A stretch of 64,000 nt of DNA from contig NZ_JARVKW010000013.1 in the NCBI RefSeq assembly GCF_029813775.1, forward strand, positions 62,001 to 126,000, read 5' to 3'. The translations under genes were made by a program, and so were the position numbers. Shown in pieces: positions 56,586 through 64,000 of the stretch (positions within the stretch are counted from its first letter, which is position 1; each line of letters opens with the position of its first letter). This DNA is from Streptomyces sp. DH24 (lineage in GTDB: Bacteria; Actinomycetota; Actinomycetes; Streptomycetales; Streptomycetaceae). The notes under the pieces are model-generated. The model was not told where the DNA came from, made no database searches, and saw only the letters and a list, made by a program, of their open reading frames with translations.

Positions 56586-57059
56586 ATGCAGCTCTCCGCC
56601 ACCCCGTACGAAGAACGCCTCACCGCCCCCCGCTCCTGGTGGCTGATCTCCGTGCTCGTGGGGATCTCGCTGGGGCTGGTGCTGCTGCCGTTCGGCACGC
56701 TGCCGATGCTCGGCGGGCTGGCCGGCGGCACGGCGGCCGCGGCGGTCGTCACCAGTTCGTACGGCTCGGTACGCATCCGGGTCGTGCGCGACGTCCTGAT
56801 CGCGGGCGACGCGCGCATCCCGGTCTCGGCGCTGGGCGGGGCGGAGGTGCTGGACGCGGAGGAGGCGCGCGCCTGGCGCACCTACAAGGCGGACGTCCGG
56901 GCCTTCCTGCTGCTGCGGGCCTACATTCCGACGGCGCTGCGCGTGGAGGTCACCGACCCCGAGGACCCGACGCCGTACCTGTACCTGTCGACGCGGGAGC
57001 CGGAGCGGCTGGCGGAGGCGCTGCGGGCGGCGAAGGCGGCGCCGCAGAGCGGGAGTTGA
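56586..57059 (+). CDS. DUF3093 membrane protein
   Basis: 157 residues: two hydrophobic segments (about 20-38 and 42-58), then a PH-like soluble part with VLIAGDARIPVSALG and LYLSTREPERLAEAL. Divergent from the thioesterase-dut operon by 58 bp. Conserved beside dut (Rv2698 in M. tuberculosis); function unknown. Confidence 0.86.
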   Translation: MQLSATPYEERLTAPRSWWLISVLVGISLGLVLLPFGTLPMLGGLAGGTAAAAVVTSSYGSVRIRVVRDVLIAGDARIPVSALGGAEVLDAEEARAWRTYKADVRAFLLLRAYIPTALRVEVTDPEDPTPYLYLSTREPERLAEALRAAKAAPQSGS

Positions 57060-57070
57060 TCTCCCGCTGC

Positions 57071-57109
57071 CGGACCGGCGTGGCCGTGCCGGTCGTCGTG
57101 GCCGGTCCG
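57071..57109. terminator. Hairpin between convergent DUF3093 and 57123-58040 genes
   Basis: CGGACCGGC (57071-57079) pairs with GCCGGTCCG (57101-57109). The 21-nt loop contains a further GGCC...GGCC pairing. It occupies most of the 63-bp gap. Confidence 0.55.
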
Positions 57110-57122
57110 TCGCCGGCCGGTG

Positions 57123-58040
57123 TCAGGGCCCGAGTTCCTTCGGGCCCTTGTTCATGTCCAGGGCGTCCGGCGGGGTCCCGAGGACGGGGAGCCCGCCGAG
57201 GGCGTCCCACGGCACCTGGTTCTTGCGCAGGTCGGCCCTGATCCGCTCGGCGAGTTTCCGGGTGTCCTTGCGGTTCATGACCGCGCCGACGGCGGCACCC
57301 ACCATGAACGGCAGCAGGTTCGGCAGGTCGCGCACGAGGCGCTTCATGATCTGCTGACGCAGTTGCTGCTTCATGCGGCCGTTCAGCGCGGAGCTCACGG
57401 TCGACGGCTTCGTCACGTCGACACCGCGCTCTCCCGACCAGGAGTTCAGGTATGCGGTGGAGCGCTGTTTGAGGTTGCCGGGCGGGCGTACGCCGTACAC
57501 CTCGTGGAGTTCGGCGATCAGTTTCAGCTCGATCGCGGCGACTCCGGTGATCTCGGCGGCCAGTTCCGTCGGCATCGCGGGCGGCACGGGCAGCATCGCG
57601 GCCGCTCCGACGCCCGCGCCGACCGTGGCGCTGGCCTTCGCGGCACTGGCCACGAGCTTGTCGGCGAGCTGCTCGGGGCCGAGGCCGGGGAACTGCCTGC
57701 GGAGCGTCGCCAGATCCCGCACGGGAACGCGCGGGGCGATGTCGATGATCCGGTCGGTGAGATACGTGAGTCCCGCCCGGGCGCGGTCGCCGCCCTTGCG
57801 GACGCCTGCCCTGGCCTTGTCACGCAGAGCCGCCCGCCGTCCCTCGGCGGGCGTGCTGTGTGCCGGGGACGCCGGGAGGTCACCCCGGTCGGCCGGTTCG
57901 AGCGAGGCCGCCGCCCCCGAAGTGGTGGGGCCTCGCTCGTCGTCACGCGCGCCGTTCGGGCCGTCCGGCCCTTGGTCCGCTTCCCGCGGGGTGTCCCTCT
58001 TGGTGAAGCGGCGCTTCCAAGGAGGGGTCGAGCCAGTCAC
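57123..58040 (-). CDS. Conserved actinobacterial protein of unknown function (possibly EcsC-like)
   Basis: 305 residues. The first about 100 are charged and disordered, with RDDERGP and RAALRDKARAGVRKGGDRAR segments. The rest is helical with two weakly hydrophobic glycine-rich stretches (ATVGAGVGAAAMLPVPPAMPT near 140 and MVGAAVGAVMNR near 250). This alternation of small-residue helices and basic stretches recalls EcsC-type proteins, but I cannot confirm it. GTG start 13 nt after the DUF4193 stop, so probably co-transcribed. Confidence 0.7.
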   Translation of the reverse strand: MTGSTPPWKRRFTKRDTPREADQGPDGPNGARDDERGPTTSGAAASLEPADRGDLPASPAHSTPAEGRRAALRDKARAGVRKGGDRARAGLTYLTDRIIDIAPRVPVRDLATLRRQFPGLGPEQLADKLVASAAKASATVGAGVGAAAMLPVPPAMPTELAAEITGVAAIELKLIAELHEVYGVRPPGNLKQRSTAYLNSWSGERGVDVTKPSTVSSALNGRMKQQLRQQIMKRLVRDLPNLLPFMVGAAVGAVMNRKDTRKLAERIRADLRKNQVPWDALGGLPVLGTPPDALDMNKGPKELGP

Positions 58041-58053
58041 GGCCGACCCGCCC

Positions 58054-58350
58054 TCAGTCGCAGTCGCGGCAGATCGGCTGGCCGTTCTTCTCGCGGGCCA
58101 GCTGGCTGCGGTGGTGCACCAGGAAGCAGCTCATGCAGGTGAACTCGTCCTGCTGCTTCGGCAGTACACGGACTGCCAGCTCCTCGTTCGAGAGGTCGGC
58201 GCCCGGAAGTTCGAGGCCCTCTGCGGCCTCGAACTCGTCGACGTCGACTGCGGAGGCCGACTTGTCGTTCCGTCGAGCCTTCAGCTCTTCGAGGCTGTCC
58301 GAGTCGACGTCGTCGTCGGTCTTGCGTGGAGTGTCGTAGTCGGTTGCCAT
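58054..58350 (-). CDS. DUF4193 zinc-ribbon-like protein
   Basis: 98 residues: acidic N-terminal half (TDDDVDSDSLEELKARRND...), then CMSC (C72, C75) and CRDC (C94, C97) about 20 residues apart, a four-cysteine metal site. Size and CxxC pairs match the actinobacterial DUF4193 family (Rv2699c position in M. tuberculosis). Good GGGGAGAG SD. Function unknown. Confidence 0.9.
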   Translation of the reverse strand: MATDYDTPRKTDDDVDSDSLEELKARRNDKSASAVDVDEFEAAEGLELPGADLSNEELAVRVLPKQQDEFTCMSCFLVHHRSQLAREKNGQPICRDCD

Positions 58351-58743
58351 GGTCGCTCTCCCCCTCTGGGTATCTGCGGTGTCTCCAGCGCACGTAACGC
58401 GTGAGAGGCCGGACTTGTGCCCGACCCGAGGCGGAGATTTTGCCTCACATCAAGGTCTGTTACTCAATCGACACCCAACCGGACTCCTCAAGAGTGATCG
58501 GCTTGGATGGCGAAGGGGACCGTACACGGTCCGGATGCCGCACCTCAAAGGCGTCTCATCGTGTACTTCCCGTGATCAAGACCCCTGAAAACCAGGATTT
58601 TCCCGGCTTTCCGGCGGCCGACATGATCACGGAGAGTAGACGGCCGGAAAATCGCTCCTGTGATCGATCACACATGGGTTCCCCGGGTGGCGCCTTCGAA
58701 AATTCCGCGCAAAGCGAACATCCCGTGTGTCGGCCCCATGATC
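58351..58743. other. Intergenic region cutS-DUF4193 with AT-rich promoter stretch
   Basis: 393 bp. The stretch 58430-58500 is relatively AT-rich and is the likely leftward DUF4193 promoter; in minus orientation it contains TTGGGTGTCGATTGAGTAAC. A perfect GATC-centred palindrome follows at 58659-58672. Short open frames have no support. Confidence 0.5.
58659..58672. promoter_or_regulatory. Perfect palindrome TGTGATCGATCACA
   Basis: 14-bp perfect palindrome 72 bp beyond the cutS stop. Its half-sites match CRP (TGTGA/TCACA) but with a 4-bp instead of 6-bp spacer, so it is not a canonical Crp site. Possibly an operator for DUF4193 transcription or a partly terminator-like dyad. Confidence 0.4.
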
Positions 58744-59976
58744 TCAGATCGGCAACGTGACGCGCATCACGAGCCCTCCTCCTTCCCTGGGCTGGGCGAA
58801 GATGTGGCCGCCGTGGGCCCGCGCCACCGACCGGACGATGGACAGACCGAGCCCGACGCCCTTGTCGCTGCCGGTGCGCTCGGTGCGCAGCCGCCGGAAC
58901 GGCTCGAAGAGGTTGTCGATCTCGTACGCCGGCACGATCGGGCCCGTGTTGGACACCACCAGCACCGCCTGGCCGTGCTGGATCTCGGTGGAGACCTCCA
59001 CCCAGCCCTCCTCGGGCACGTTGTACCGCACGGCGTTCTGGACGAGGTTCAGGGCGATCCGCTCCAGCAGGACGCCGTTGCCCCGCACGACGGCCGGCTC
59101 GCGCCTGCCGCGGATCTCCACGCCCTTGGCGTCGGCCTCCGCGTGCACCTGGTCGATGGCCTGCGAGGCGACCTCGGCGAGGTCCACGGGCTTGCGCTCG
59201 ACGATCTGGTTGTCGCTGCGGGCGAGCAGCAGCAGGCCCTCCACGAGCTGCTCGCTGCGCTCGTTGGTGGCCAGCAGCGTCTTGCCGAGCTGCTGGAGCT
59301 CCACCGGGGCATTCGGGTCGGACAGGTGCACTTCCAGGAGCGTGCGGTTGATCGCGAGCGGCGTGCGCAGCTCGTGGGAGGCGTTGCCGACGAAGCGCTG
59401 CTGGGCGGTGAAGGCCCGCTGAAGCCGCTCCAGCATGTCGTCGAAGGTGTCGGCCAGCTCCTTCAGCTCGTCGTCCGGGCCGTCGAGCTCGATACGGCGG
59501 GACAGGTCCGAGCCGGCCACCGCGCGGGCGGTGCGGGTGATCCGGCCGAGCGGCGACAGGACGCGGCCCGCCATCGCGTAGCCGAACGCGAAGGCGATCA
59601 CGGCGAGACCGAGGAGCGCCAGCAGGGAGCGGCTGAGGAGGTTGTCCAGGGCGTGCCGGCGCTGCTCGTTGACGCACTCGTTCATGGCGCTGTTGAACGA
59701 GCTGGGCGAGGCCTGGTCGGGCAGGTTGCAGATCTCGCTCGTGACCTTGCCCTCGACGATGCGGAAGGGGAGGTCGCTGCCGACGTTGAGCGCCTGGGCG
59801 GCCAGCAGGTAGATGATCGACAGCAGCACGATGCCGGCGATCAGGAACATGCCGCCGTACAGCAGCGTGAGCCGTATGCGGATGGTCGGGCGCAGCCACG
59901 GGAAGGGCGGTACGGGCTTGCGCGGGTCCCAGGTGGGCTTGGGTGGAGCGGCGGGGGGTGCGGGGGTGGCGGCCAT
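58744..59976 (-). CDS. cutS: CutS sensor histidine kinase
   Basis: 410 residues: Pro-rich cytoplasmic start, TM1 (37-60), extracytoplasmic loop (61-116) with two cysteines C83 and C101, TM2 (117-137), HAMP, HisKA with H201 (SHELRTPLAI) and HATPase. The Cys pair can form a disulfide and is a reported feature of CutS, linked to sensing of secretion/redox stress. Six nt after cutR. CutRS was first described in S. lividans as affecting antibiotic production. Confidence 0.93.
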   Translation of the reverse strand: MAATPAPPAAPPKPTWDPRKPVPPFPWLRPTIRIRLTLLYGGMFLIAGIVLLSIIYLLAAQALNVGSDLPFRIVEGKVTSEICNLPDQASPSSFNSAMNECVNEQRRHALDNLLSRSLLALLGLAVIAFAFGYAMAGRVLSPLGRITRTARAVAGSDLSRRIELDGPDDELKELADTFDDMLERLQRAFTAQQRFVGNASHELRTPLAINRTLLEVHLSDPNAPVELQQLGKTLLATNERSEQLVEGLLLLARSDNQIVERKPVDLAEVASQAIDQVHAEADAKGVEIRGRREPAVVRGNGVLLERIALNLVQNAVRYNVPEEGWVEVSTEIQHGQAVLVVSNTGPIVPAYEIDNLFEPFRRLRTERTGSDKGVGLGLSIVRSVARAHGGHIFAQPREGGGLVMRVTLPI

Positions 59977-59982
59977 CGGGCG

Positions 59983-60636
59983 TCAGATCCGGTAGCCGGA
60001 GCCGGGGACGGTGACGATGACGGGCGGCTCGCCCAGCTTGCGGCGCAGGGTCATGACGGTCACCCGCACGACGTTCGTGAACGGGTCGGTGTTCTCGTCC
60101 CAGGCCTTCTCCAGGAGCTGCTCGGCGGAGACGACGGCGCCCTCGCTGCGCATCAGCACCTCCAGGACGGCGAACTCCTTGGGCGCGAGCTGGATCTCCC
60201 TGCCGTCGCGGAAGACCTCGCGGCGGTTGGGGTCGAGCTTGATGCCGGCGCGCTCCAGGACCGGCGGCAGGGGCAGGCTGGTGCGCCGGCCGAGGGCACG
60301 TACGCGTGCGATGAGCTCGCTGAAGGCGAAGGGCTTGGGCAGGTAGTCGTCGGCGCCGATCTCCAAGCCCTCGACACGGTCGCTGACGTCGCCCGACGCG
60401 GTGAGCATCAGCACGCGCGTGGGCATGCCGAGTTCCACGATCCGGCGGCAGACGTCGTCGCCGTGCACGAGCGGGAGGTCGCGGTCGAGGACGACCACGT
60501 CGTAGTCGTTGACGCCGATGCGCTCCAGGGCGGCCGCACCGTCGTACACGACGTCGACGGCCATGGCCTCCCGGCGCAGTCCGGTGGCCACCGCATCGGC
60601 GAGCAGCTGCTCGTCCTCGACGACGAGTACGCGCAC
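59983..60636 (-). CDS. cutR: CutR response regulator
   Basis: 217 residues: receiver domain with phosphoacceptor D51 and PKPF switch Lys, winged-helix OmpR-type DNA-binding domain ending PGSGYRI. GTG start at 60636. First gene of the cutR-cutS operon. Confidence 0.94.
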   Translation of the reverse strand: MRVLVVEDEQLLADAVATGLRREAMAVDVVYDGAAALERIGVNDYDVVVLDRDLPLVHGDDVCRRIVELGMPTRVLMLTASGDVSDRVEGLEIGADDYLPKPFAFSELIARVRALGRRTSLPLPPVLERAGIKLDPNRREVFRDGREIQLAPKEFAVLEVLMRSEGAVVSAEQLLEKAWDENTDPFTNVVRVTVMTLRRKLGEPPVIVTVPGSGYRI

Positions 60637-61057
60637 GTGGCTGGTCCTTCCTGGTCGACCGCCCGCGCGCGGGAATCCCGGGCATGCGCGGGCAGGGGCT
60701 TCGTCGGTGTGTTGCCTCCATCCTGCCCTTTTCGGCCATAAGTCGGCTGTAAGGCGGGTGGGCGGACGGTCCGCGGAGGACGGGCGGGGCGTGGGAATGC
60801 GAGATTTTCCCGTGCTGTTGAGGTTTCCGCGGGAGGGACCGAGGGGAGGACGGGTTTACACCCCGCGATCACGCTCTGCTCGTAGCGCACGACCATGCGA
60901 TACGAAAGATCCGCTTTCCGCAGGGCGGGCGTGGGTGTCCGGCACCGTCGCCGCCCCCGGTCGAGCGGCACCGGGCATCCGCTTGAGACGTGATCGCCCC
61001 TTCGTACAGGCACACCCCCGTGCCACCGACCCACGACCCAGGACGAGGGGGCGCAGC
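60637..61057. other. Intergenic region upstream of cutR and the 57-residue gene
   Basis: 421 bp between divergent genes, holding both promoters. I see no gene, repeat or clear operator. A TTACAG...TTATGG stretch at 60730-60755 (minus strand) could be the cutR promoter. Confidence 0.4.
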
Positions 61058-61231
61058 ATGGACGCTTTCACCGCAGGACTTCTGCAGCGCATAAAGGCGA
61101 CCGAGTCGGATCTCTCGCGGGCTCGTGACGAGGGCGACGACTTCCTCGTCGAGGTGGAGCAGGGCGAGCTCGACGACCTGCGCCGTCTCGCCGCCGAGCA
61201 CGGTGTGGAGGTCGGCGCCTACAGCGTCTGA
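61058..61231 (+). CDS. Small conserved protein, 57 residues
   Basis: ATG 61058 with a G-rich GGACGAGGGGGCG SD. The product is acidic and amphipathic helical (DAFTAGLLQRIKATESDLSRARDEGDDF...), with heptad-like Leu/Val spacing that could support a helical hairpin. Followed by a strong hairpin. Similar small proteins lie between cutRS and the monophosphatase gene in other Streptomyces (memory). Function unknown. Confidence 0.8.
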   Translation: MDAFTAGLLQRIKATESDLSRARDEGDDFLVEVEQGELDDLRRLAAEHGVEVGAYSV

Positions 61232-61249
61232 TCCGACAGGCCCGTAAGT

Positions 61250-61286
61250 GACGGGGCCCCGGCGCATCCATGGCCGGGGCCCCGTC
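61250..61286. terminator. Bidirectional hairpin, 14-bp perfect stem
   Basis: GACGGGGCCCCGGC (61250-61263) pairs with 61273-61286 around a 9-nt loop, between the small gene and the convergent monophosphatase gene. Confidence 0.8.
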
Positions 61287-61296
61287 GCGTCGGCTG

Positions 61297-62112
61297 TCAG
61301 TCGTGCCAGGCGCCGTAGTCCTCCAGGAGCTGCTGGAGGGGTTCGAAGACGCCCGGCGTGCCCGCGACCGTCAGGTCGCGTGACGGCCGTTCCCCGGGAC
61401 GCCCGCCGGTGAGCGCGCCCGACTCCCGGGCGATCAGGTCGCCGGCCGCCCAGTCCCAGGCGTTCAGTCCGCGCTCGTAGTAGCCGTCGAGGCGGCCCGC
61501 GGCCAGGTCGCACAGGTCGACCGCGGCCGACCCGCCCCGCCGGATGTCGCGCAGCCGCGGGATCAGCTTCGCGGCCACCTCGGCCTGGTGGGCGCGGACG
61601 TCGGCGACGTAGTTGAAGCCGGTCGAGACCAGGGCCTGGTCCAGCGGCGGCGCGGGGCGGCAGCCGAGCCTGCGCTCCCCCACCCAGCTGCCGGAGGCCC
61701 AGGCGCCCCGGCCGCGCACGGCGTGGAAGGTCTCGCCGCGCATCGGGGCCGCGACGACGCCGACGACCGTCTCGCCGTCCTGTTCGGCGGCGACGGAGAC
61801 CGCCCAGGTGGGCAGCCCGTACAGGTAGTTGACCGTGCCGTCGAGCGGGTCGACGACCCAGCGGACGCCGCTCGTGCCCTCCGTGGCGGCGCCCTCCTCG
61901 CCGAGGAACCCGTCGTGCGGGCGGCGCTCGGCGACCAGGGTCGTGATCAGCTTCTCCGCCGCGATGTCCATCTCGGTGACCACGTCGATCGGGCTCGACT
62001 TGGTGGCCGCCACCGCGAGGTCGGCCGGGCGGCCGTCGCGCAGCAGCTCGCCCGCGCGGCGGGCGGCCTCCAGGGCGATCTCCAGCAGTTCCGAGTGCAG
62101 GGGGTCGGTCAC
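61297..62112 (-). CDS. Inositol monophosphatase family protein
   Basis: 271 residues with the Li+-sensitive phosphatase metal site: GEEG (about 71-74), WVVDPLDGTVNY (about 85-96) and NAWDWAAG near residue 219. Acts on inositol-1-phosphate or related sugar phosphates. Occupies the suhB position (Rv2701c) of the mycobacterial block. GTG 62112 with GGAG 4 nt upstream; 43 nt after the ferrochelatase stop, likely same transcript. Confidence 0.92.
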   Translation of the reverse strand: MTDPLHSELLEIALEAARRAGELLRDGRPADLAVAATKSSPIDVVTEMDIAAEKLITTLVAERRPHDGFLGEEGAATEGTSGVRWVVDPLDGTVNYLYGLPTWAVSVAAEQDGETVVGVVAAPMRGETFHAVRGRGAWASGSWVGERRLGCRPAPPLDQALVSTGFNYVADVRAHQAEVAAKLIPRLRDIRRGGSAAVDLCDLAAGRLDGYYERGLNAWDWAAGDLIARESGALTGGRPGERPSRDLTVAGTPGVFEPLQQLLEDYGAWHD

Positions 62113-62155
62113 GGGGCTCCTCAGGCGTACCGGTCGTCGGGGGGCGGGGCGGGCG

Positions 62156-63283
62156 TCAGGCGTGAGGGCTGTCGGCGCCCGCTGCGGCGGGCCGGGGGGC
62201 GCGGGCCGGGCAGCAGCCGACCGGGCAGACGTTGTGGCTCGCGCCGAGTGCGCCGAGGGCGCAGGGCGTGACGTCCTGGCCCTGCTCGGCGGCGGCCCGC
62301 TCCAGGACGAGGTCCCGGATCGCGGCGGCGAACCGGGGGTCGGCTCCGACGGTCGCCGAGCGGCGCACCGGCAGGCCGATCTCCTCCGCCTTCGCCGTGG
62401 CCTCCGTGTCGAGGTCGTAGAGGACCTCCATGTGGTCGGAGACGAAACCGATGGGGGCCATGACGACGGCCGGGACGCCGGCCGCGTGCCGCTCCTCCAG
62501 GTGGTCGCAGATGTCGGGCTCCAGCCACGGGATGTGGGGCGCGCCGGAGCGGGACTGGTAGACGAGCTGCCAGGGGTGGTCGACGCCGGTGCGCTCGCGG
62601 ACCGCGTCGGCGATCAGCCGCGCGACGTCGAGGTGCTGCTTGACGTACGCCCCGCCGTCGCCGTGGTCCCCGACGGGGCCGGAGGTGTCCGCCGCCGCGG
62701 TCGGGATCGAGTGGGTCGTGAACGCGATGTGCGCGCCGTCCCGGACGTCGTCGGGCAGGTCGGCCAGGGAGCGCAGCACGCCGTCGGTCATGGGCTCGAC
62801 GAAGCCCGGGTGGTTGAAGTAGTGCCGCAGTTTGTCGATCCTCGGCGGCTCCAGCCCCTCGCCCTCCAGGGCGGCGAGCGCGTCGGCGAGGTTCTCGCGG
62901 TACTGGCGGCAGCCCGAGTAGGACGCGTAGGCGCTGGTGGCGAGGACCAGGACGCGGCGGCGGCCGTCGCGGACCATGTCGCGCAGGGTGTCCGTCAGAT
63001 AGGGCGCCCAGTTGCGGTTGCCCCAGTAGACCGGCAGGTCCAGGCCGTGGTCCGCGAAGTCCTTGCGGAGGGCGTCCAGCAGGGCGCGGTTCTGGTCGTT
63101 GATCGGGCTGACCCCGCCGAAGAGGAAGTAGTGCTGCCCGACTTCCTTCAGGCGTTCCTTCGGGATGCCGCGCCCGCGTGTCACGTTCTCCAGGAACGGG
63201 ACCACGTCGTCGGGCCCTTCGGGGCCGCCGAACGAGAGCAGGAGCAGGGCGTCGTAGGGGGTGGCATCGAGCACGTCTGGCAT
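62156..63283 (-). CDS. cpfC: Coproporphyrin III ferrochelatase
   Basis: 375 residues (older name hemH). Active-site H191 (TTHSIP) and E286 ([11 protein letters not shown]) are in place. The C-terminus has the actinobacterial cysteine cluster (C341, C353, C357, C358, with C125 upstream) that holds a [2Fe-2S] cluster. Inserts Fe2+ into coproporphyrin III in the coproporphyrin-dependent haem pathway. An iron-box-like dyad lies about 90 bp upstream. Confidence 0.94.
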   Translation of the reverse strand: MPDVLDATPYDALLLLSFGGPEGPDDVVPFLENVTRGRGIPKERLKEVGQHYFLFGGVSPINDQNRALLDALRKDFADHGLDLPVYWGNRNWAPYLTDTLRDMVRDGRRRVLVLATSAYASYSGCRQYRENLADALAALEGEGLEPPRIDKLRHYFNHPGFVEPMTDGVLRSLADLPDDVRDGAHIAFTTHSIPTAAADTSGPVGDHGDGGAYVKQHLDVARLIADAVRERTGVDHPWQLVYQSRSGAPHIPWLEPDICDHLEERHAAGVPAVVMAPIGFVSDHMEVLYDLDTEATAKAEEIGLPVRRSATVGADPRFAAAIRDLVLERAAAEQGQDVTPCALGALGASHNVCPVGCCPARAPRPAAAGADSPHA

Positions 63284-63369
63284 GTCTCGATCCTGCCACC
63301 CTGCACCGACGGCCGGGAAACGGCGGGGTGCACGTGCGCGCCGCGCGGCCCCCAGGAAATCCGTGGTGC

Positions 63370-63386
63370 GTTAGGGTTACCTAACC
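63370..63386. promoter_or_regulatory. Iron-box-like dyad between cpfC and MFS gene
   Basis: GTTAGG-gtta-CCTAAC (63370-63385) overlaps GGTTA-cc-TAACC (63375-63386). The half-sites TTAGG/CCTAA are those of the DtxR/DmdR iron box, though spaced 4 bp rather than the usual 9. It lies between a haem gene and a transporter and would suit iron-dependent repression of either. Confidence 0.5.
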
Positions 63387-63439
63387 AGTAAGCTGTATCA
63401 ACTGCGCTCGCACCTTACTGAGGCCCATCGGAGACACCG

Positions 63440-64000
63440 TTGCCCAGCCCTTACCGCGCCCTGTTCGCCGCCCCCGGCTCCAAGGGTTTCTCCGCCGCCG
63501 GTTTCCTCGGCCGGATGCCGCTGTCGATGATGGGCATCGGCGTGGTCACGATGGTCTCCCAGCTCACCGGCCGGTACGGCCTGGCCGGCGCGCTGTCGGC
63601 CACCATCGCCCTGTCGGCGGCGGTGGCGGGCCCGCAGGTGTCGCGGCTGGTGGACCGGCACGGGCAGCGGCGGGTGCTGCGCCCGGCGACCCTCATCGCG
63701 CTCGTCGCCGCCGCGGCACTGCTGCTGGCCGCGCACTACCGCTGGCCGGACTGGGTGCTGTACGTGTGCTGTGTGGGCGTGGGCTGTGTGCCGAGCGTCG
63801 GCGCGATGATCCGGGCCCGCTGGGCCGCCCTGTACCGCGGCACTCCGCAGCTGCACACCGCGTACTCCTTCGAGTCCGTGGTGGACGAGATCTGCTTCAT
63901 CTTCGGCCCGATCATCTCCATCGGCCTGTCCACGGCGTGGTTTCCCGAGGCCGGGCCGCTGCTCGCCGCCTGCTTCCTGGCGGTCGGCGTGTTCTGGCTG
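63440..64000 (+). CDS. MFS transporter, 5' part
   Basis: Begins at TTG 63440 with GGAG 6 nt upstream and runs off the window. 187 residues are visible, with five to six hydrophobic helices and the MFS A-type motif region between TM2 and TM3 (GPQVSRLVDRHGQRRVLRP). The C-terminal half is missing, so substrate cannot be guessed beyond the hint of iron/haem context from the shared promoter region. Confidence 0.85.
   Translation, partial: MPSPYRALFAAPGSKGFSAAGFLGRMPLSMMGIGVVTMVSQLTGRYGLAGALSATIALSAAVAGPQVSRLVDRHGQRRVLRPATLIALVAAAALLLAAHYRWPDWVLYVCCVGVGCVPSVGAMIRARWAALYRGTPQLHTAYSFESVVDEICFIFGPIISIGLSTAWFPEAGPLLAACFLAVGVFWL

Overview
The window reads as chromosomal DNA of a Streptomyces-type actinomycete. 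It is strongly GC-rich, uses many GTG starts and has many ATGA or GTGA stop/start overlaps. It carries families typical of the group: CutRS, a divergent ATPase + HTH/DUF5753 + DUF397 set, a SepF paralogue, LacI-controlled polysaccharide operons, and a coproporphyrin-type ferrochelatase with Fe-S cysteines. I saw no rRNA, tRNA, CRISPR, IS element or biosynthetic gene cluster.

Layout. 1-2.4 kb: part of an aryl-CoA (salicylyl-CoA-like) monooxygenase/reductase and an enoyl-CoA hydratase. 2.7-7.0 kb: an anti-sigma-type ATPase, then an arginine deiminase set (arcA, arcB, amino-acid permease). 7.2-9.2 kb: an SPFH protein coupled to an NAD-kinase-like protein. 9.5-20.7 kb: an RNA-repair pair (Pnkp, Hen1) joined to a xylo-oligosaccharide operon (bxlEFG, GH3 gene, bxlR) and a secreted GH10 xylanase. 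20.8-29.8 kb: small housekeeping and regulatory genes, including F420 oxidoreductase, AAA ATPase + MazG, SepF-like, two CNNM/hemolysin-family proteins and a WhiJ-type regulator set. 29.8-43.2 kb: carbohydrate use again, with a GH43, a PQQ-propeller lipoprotein, a LacI-controlled sugar ABC system with a GH63-like enzyme, and a 1220-residue secreted clan GH-A enzyme. 43.5-63.3 kb: a conserved actinobacterial core block (TrmA-type methyltransferase, KimA-like K+ importer, two TrkA proteins, DUF3159, OB-fold, DUF3710, dut, DUF3093, DUF4193, inositol monophosphatase) into which KdpDE, an ABC ATPase and CutRS are set. The block ends with ferrochelatase and the start of an MFS transporter.

How the genes work together. 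The xylanase would release xylo-oligosaccharides and BxlEFG would import them. A shared CGAAA-N-TTTCG operator suggests BxlR controls both. The hydrolase that should finish the job is broken: the GH3 reading frame runs, without a stop or frameshift, from its catalytic barrel straight into Hen1 at about 13,600. This looks like a deletion fusion, and it places Hen1 and Pnkp at the end of the bxl transcript. It is the most unusual feature here. A second LacI protein, with CGAACCGGTTCG operators, flanks the large GH and its own ABC operon. The K+ section has an importer, two RCK gating proteins, a new 31-residue membrane peptide and KdpDE, but no kdpFABC.

Other damaged or questionable genes are a frameshifted DUF5753 regulator, a permease whose conserved N-terminus has no start codon, and an N-terminally shortened Doc-like toxin without an antitoxin. 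All family calls come from reading translations by eye. No database search was run.
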